DNA of 64,000 bases, taken from NCBI GenBank assembly GCA_012862575.1, contig BLSF01000013.1, forward strand, positions 248,001 to 312,000, in the 5' to 3' direction. Every line of letters starts with the position of its first letter. Position 1 is the stretch's first letter. Origin of the DNA: Parietichytrium sp. I65-24A. Its lineage: Eukaryota > Sar > Bigyra > Thraustochytrida > Thraustochytriidae. Positions 62,612 through 64,000 of this stretch are shown piece after piece. The notes beneath the pieces were generated by a model. That model was not told the origin of the DNA and did not search any database. It was given only the letters and a program-made list of their open reading frames with translations. The translations under genes were made by a program, and so were the position numbers.

Positions 62612-64000
62612 ATGCGAGTTGCCACCACACTCTGGCTAGCCGCCGCCGGATTGGCGGTGGGCAAGGTGGCAGCTGGTTCGATCTGGTCCGTCTCTGGAGG
62701 CGTTGCAGGACGCGGAGATATTGACAACTCGTACGTGGAGTTGGACGTCAGCTGGGATGGCTTGCTGGAGCAGGTTACCGCTGTCGACTCAGGCGCGTCT
62801 GCGCGAGCGCAAACGAACATTGAGATTGAGGTTCCTGGTGCTGGCGTGCTCTCATGTAGGATTGGGCGGTCCAAAACCGTCTCTGCGGGTTTGGCGGCCA
62901 AGCTTCCGTCGCTCGGCGCGTATGACGGCGTTTGTGATTCTGGCAGTGTGATCACCCTCACGATGGATACCACGAAGCCGAACTCCATGTCTGCTACAGT
63001 GCTGGGCAGTAGCTCGGAAACGTACTACGTCGATGTCGCGCCGAACACGCCATTCTGGGGCGCGGATGGCACAACTACAGACACCAGTAAATATGTCATA
63101 TATCGAACCGGCCAAGTATTGAAGGCGAAAGACGGAACCGAGGTCAACAAAGGCGGCTTAGGATGCGAGGCGTTGAATGCCTCGCACAGCCACTCTTCAG
63201 AATCTGACTCCCGTCGCTTGCGAGGCGCGCAGCAGGTGGAGAGTGAAGCCTTGCACGAGCGCGAACTCCAGGAAGAATCTAATGAGTACTACAACACCAC
63301 TCAAGCCATTAAATTTCGAATGGCAGTCATTGGTTCACCATCTTTGACTCTAGCATACGACGACGACAAGGACGCCGCGTTGCTTGCTCTCATTACGATG
63401 GTGAGCCGTGTTAATGGCATTTTTCTTCGTGACGTTGGAATGTATTTTGAGCTTGTATCCAACCAGGCCGACTTCGTGTGCCCTTCCACCGGAGATGCGG
63501 ACTGCGATGCCTACCCTTCCAGCAACAACGCGGGCACGATCACGAGCGGAGACGAGGCTAGAGATTTTTTGCTGGCCAAGGGCCTAGCTGTGGAAGATTA
63601 CGACATTGCCCACACCATCTACTCGACTAATGGGGGTGCGAGCGGGGCTGCAGTTGTTGGAGGCTTGTGCGATGTTGAAAAGTCAAGGGCATGGACCATG
63701 TCATCGAAGAAAATCACGGACAAGTTCACCGTAGAATATTTCGCCCATGAGGTCGGTCACCAGCTTGGCGCCAACCATGTCTACCAAGACTGTTATGGTG
63801 CTGCCGATGTCCAGTTGAACAAGAGCGCCGCAGTGGAGCCTGGTTCAGGCACTACAATTATGGGGTATGCCGGAATCTGCGATAACGGAAAAAATATCCA
63901 GACCTATTCGGACAGTTATTTTTCAGCGAAAACGTTGGAAGAGATTCGGGACATTGTTTGGAAATACGTTCAAGACCCAACATGCGGTGAGGTCACAGAC
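62612..64000 (+). CDS. Secreted reprolysin-like zinc metalloprotease (M12 type), 3' end outside the window
   Basis: An open frame of 463 codons from the ATG at 62612 runs off the window end. A signal peptide (TLWLAAAGLAVGKVAA) is followed by a propeptide of about 200 residues with a possible Cys switch (LSCRIGRS). An Arg-rich site RRLR at 201-204 would suit furin-like removal of the propeptide. The catalytic domain has HEVGHQLGANH at 379-389, the three-His zinc site of metzincins, with Glu380 as the general base. A Met-turn IMGYAGIC follows, with Met417. SRVNGIFLRDVGMYFELV and GGLCDVEKSRAWT are like the reprolysin-type proteases of Bacteroidetes and some eukaryotic microbes. It probably degrades extracellular protein for feeding, as expected in an osmotrophic protist. 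What follows the catalytic domain is not visible. Confidence 0.92.
   Translation, partial: MRVATTLWLAAAGLAVGKVAAGSIWSVSGGVAGRGDIDNSYVELDVSWDGLLEQVTAVDSGASARAQTNIEIEVPGAGVLSCRIGRSKTVSAGLAAKLPSLGAYDGVCDSGSVITLTMDTTKPNSMSATVLGSSSETYYVDVAPNTPFWGADGTTTDTSKYVIYRTGQVLKAKDGTEVNKGGLGCEALNASHSHSSESDSRRLRGAQQVESEALHERELQEESNEYYNTTQAIKFRMAVIGSPSLTLAYDDDKDAALLALITMVSRVNGIFLRDVGMYFELVSNQADFVCPSTGDADCDAYPSSNNAGTITSGDEARDFLLAKGLAVEDYDIAHTIYSTNGGASGAAVVGGLCDVEKSRAWTMSSKKITDKFTVEYFAHEVGHQLGANHVYQDCYGAADVQLNKSAAVEPGSGTTIMGYAGICDNGKNIQTYSDSYFSAKTLEEIRDIVWKYVQDPTCGEVTD

Noticed and set aside
63212-63223. RRLR followed by Glu-rich residues in the protease, like an oomycete RxLR-EER effector motif
   Set aside because: It is about 200 residues from the N-terminus, at the expected border of propeptide and catalytic domain. 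A furin-type processing site explains it better.

Overview
The window is nuclear DNA from a flagellated protist. It is gene-dense: 18 protein genes lie on both strands, most with one exon, and the few introns are short GT-AG introns of about 85-145 nt. It encodes a complete axonemal outer-arm dynein heavy chain and a small ciliary protein, so the organism builds motile flagella. Secreted proteins carry Pro-Thr linkers of the 'PTKAPT' kind that are common in stramenopiles. A thraustochytrid (Labyrinthulea) or a related heterokont is my best guess. This is inferred from gene content and style, not from a marker gene.

Layout. 1-4.5 kb has no gene I can support. 4.5-8.2 kb holds three genes with mitochondrial links: a DEAD-box helicase with a presequence-like N-terminus, a COX20-like cytochrome oxidase assembly factor, and a fumarylacetoacetate-hydrolase (FAHD1-like) enzyme. 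The last two share a 400-bp divergent promoter region. 8.6-11.7 kb is a large leucine-rich-repeat protein. 12.3-15.8 kb is an array of eight tRNA-Ile(AAU) genes on both strands, built partly by a recent 1.2-kb duplication. 16.7-18.3 kb is a PfkB-family sugar kinase. 18.75-21.6 kb is a convergent pair: a single-pass membrane protein of unknown family, and an ER-directed torsin-like AAA+ ATPase that seems to lack its own arginine finger. 22.3-36.8 kb is the dynein heavy chain in one uninterrupted reading frame of 4840 codons.

37.7-44.9 kb holds a divergent pair of surface or secreted proteins: a cysteine-rich type I membrane protein with SH3-like modules, and a triple von Willebrand A protein. 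45.2-48.2 kb holds two head-to-head SPFH (band 7, stomatin-like) paralogs, one with an intron and one without. Then come an unrecognised 532-residue protein, a diacylglycerol/sphingoid-type lipid kinase, a CFAP144/FAM183-like small ciliary protein, and an RND/MmpL/Patched-type 12-TM transporter. The window ends inside a secreted reprolysin-like zinc metalloprotease.

The most interesting candidate is the convergent torsin-like/membrane-protein pair. Animal torsins need a membrane-anchored activator (LAP1 or LULL1) that donates the arginine finger. Here a membrane protein with a compatible layout sits tail-to-tail with the ATPase. The activator assignment is inference. Other items worth checking are a 13-base motif, CTGACTGTGAGTR, found five times and only between genes; tRNA pairs with no Pol III terminator between them; a covarying tRNA stem change; and a perfect 10-bp tandem repeat just upstream of the torsin-like start.
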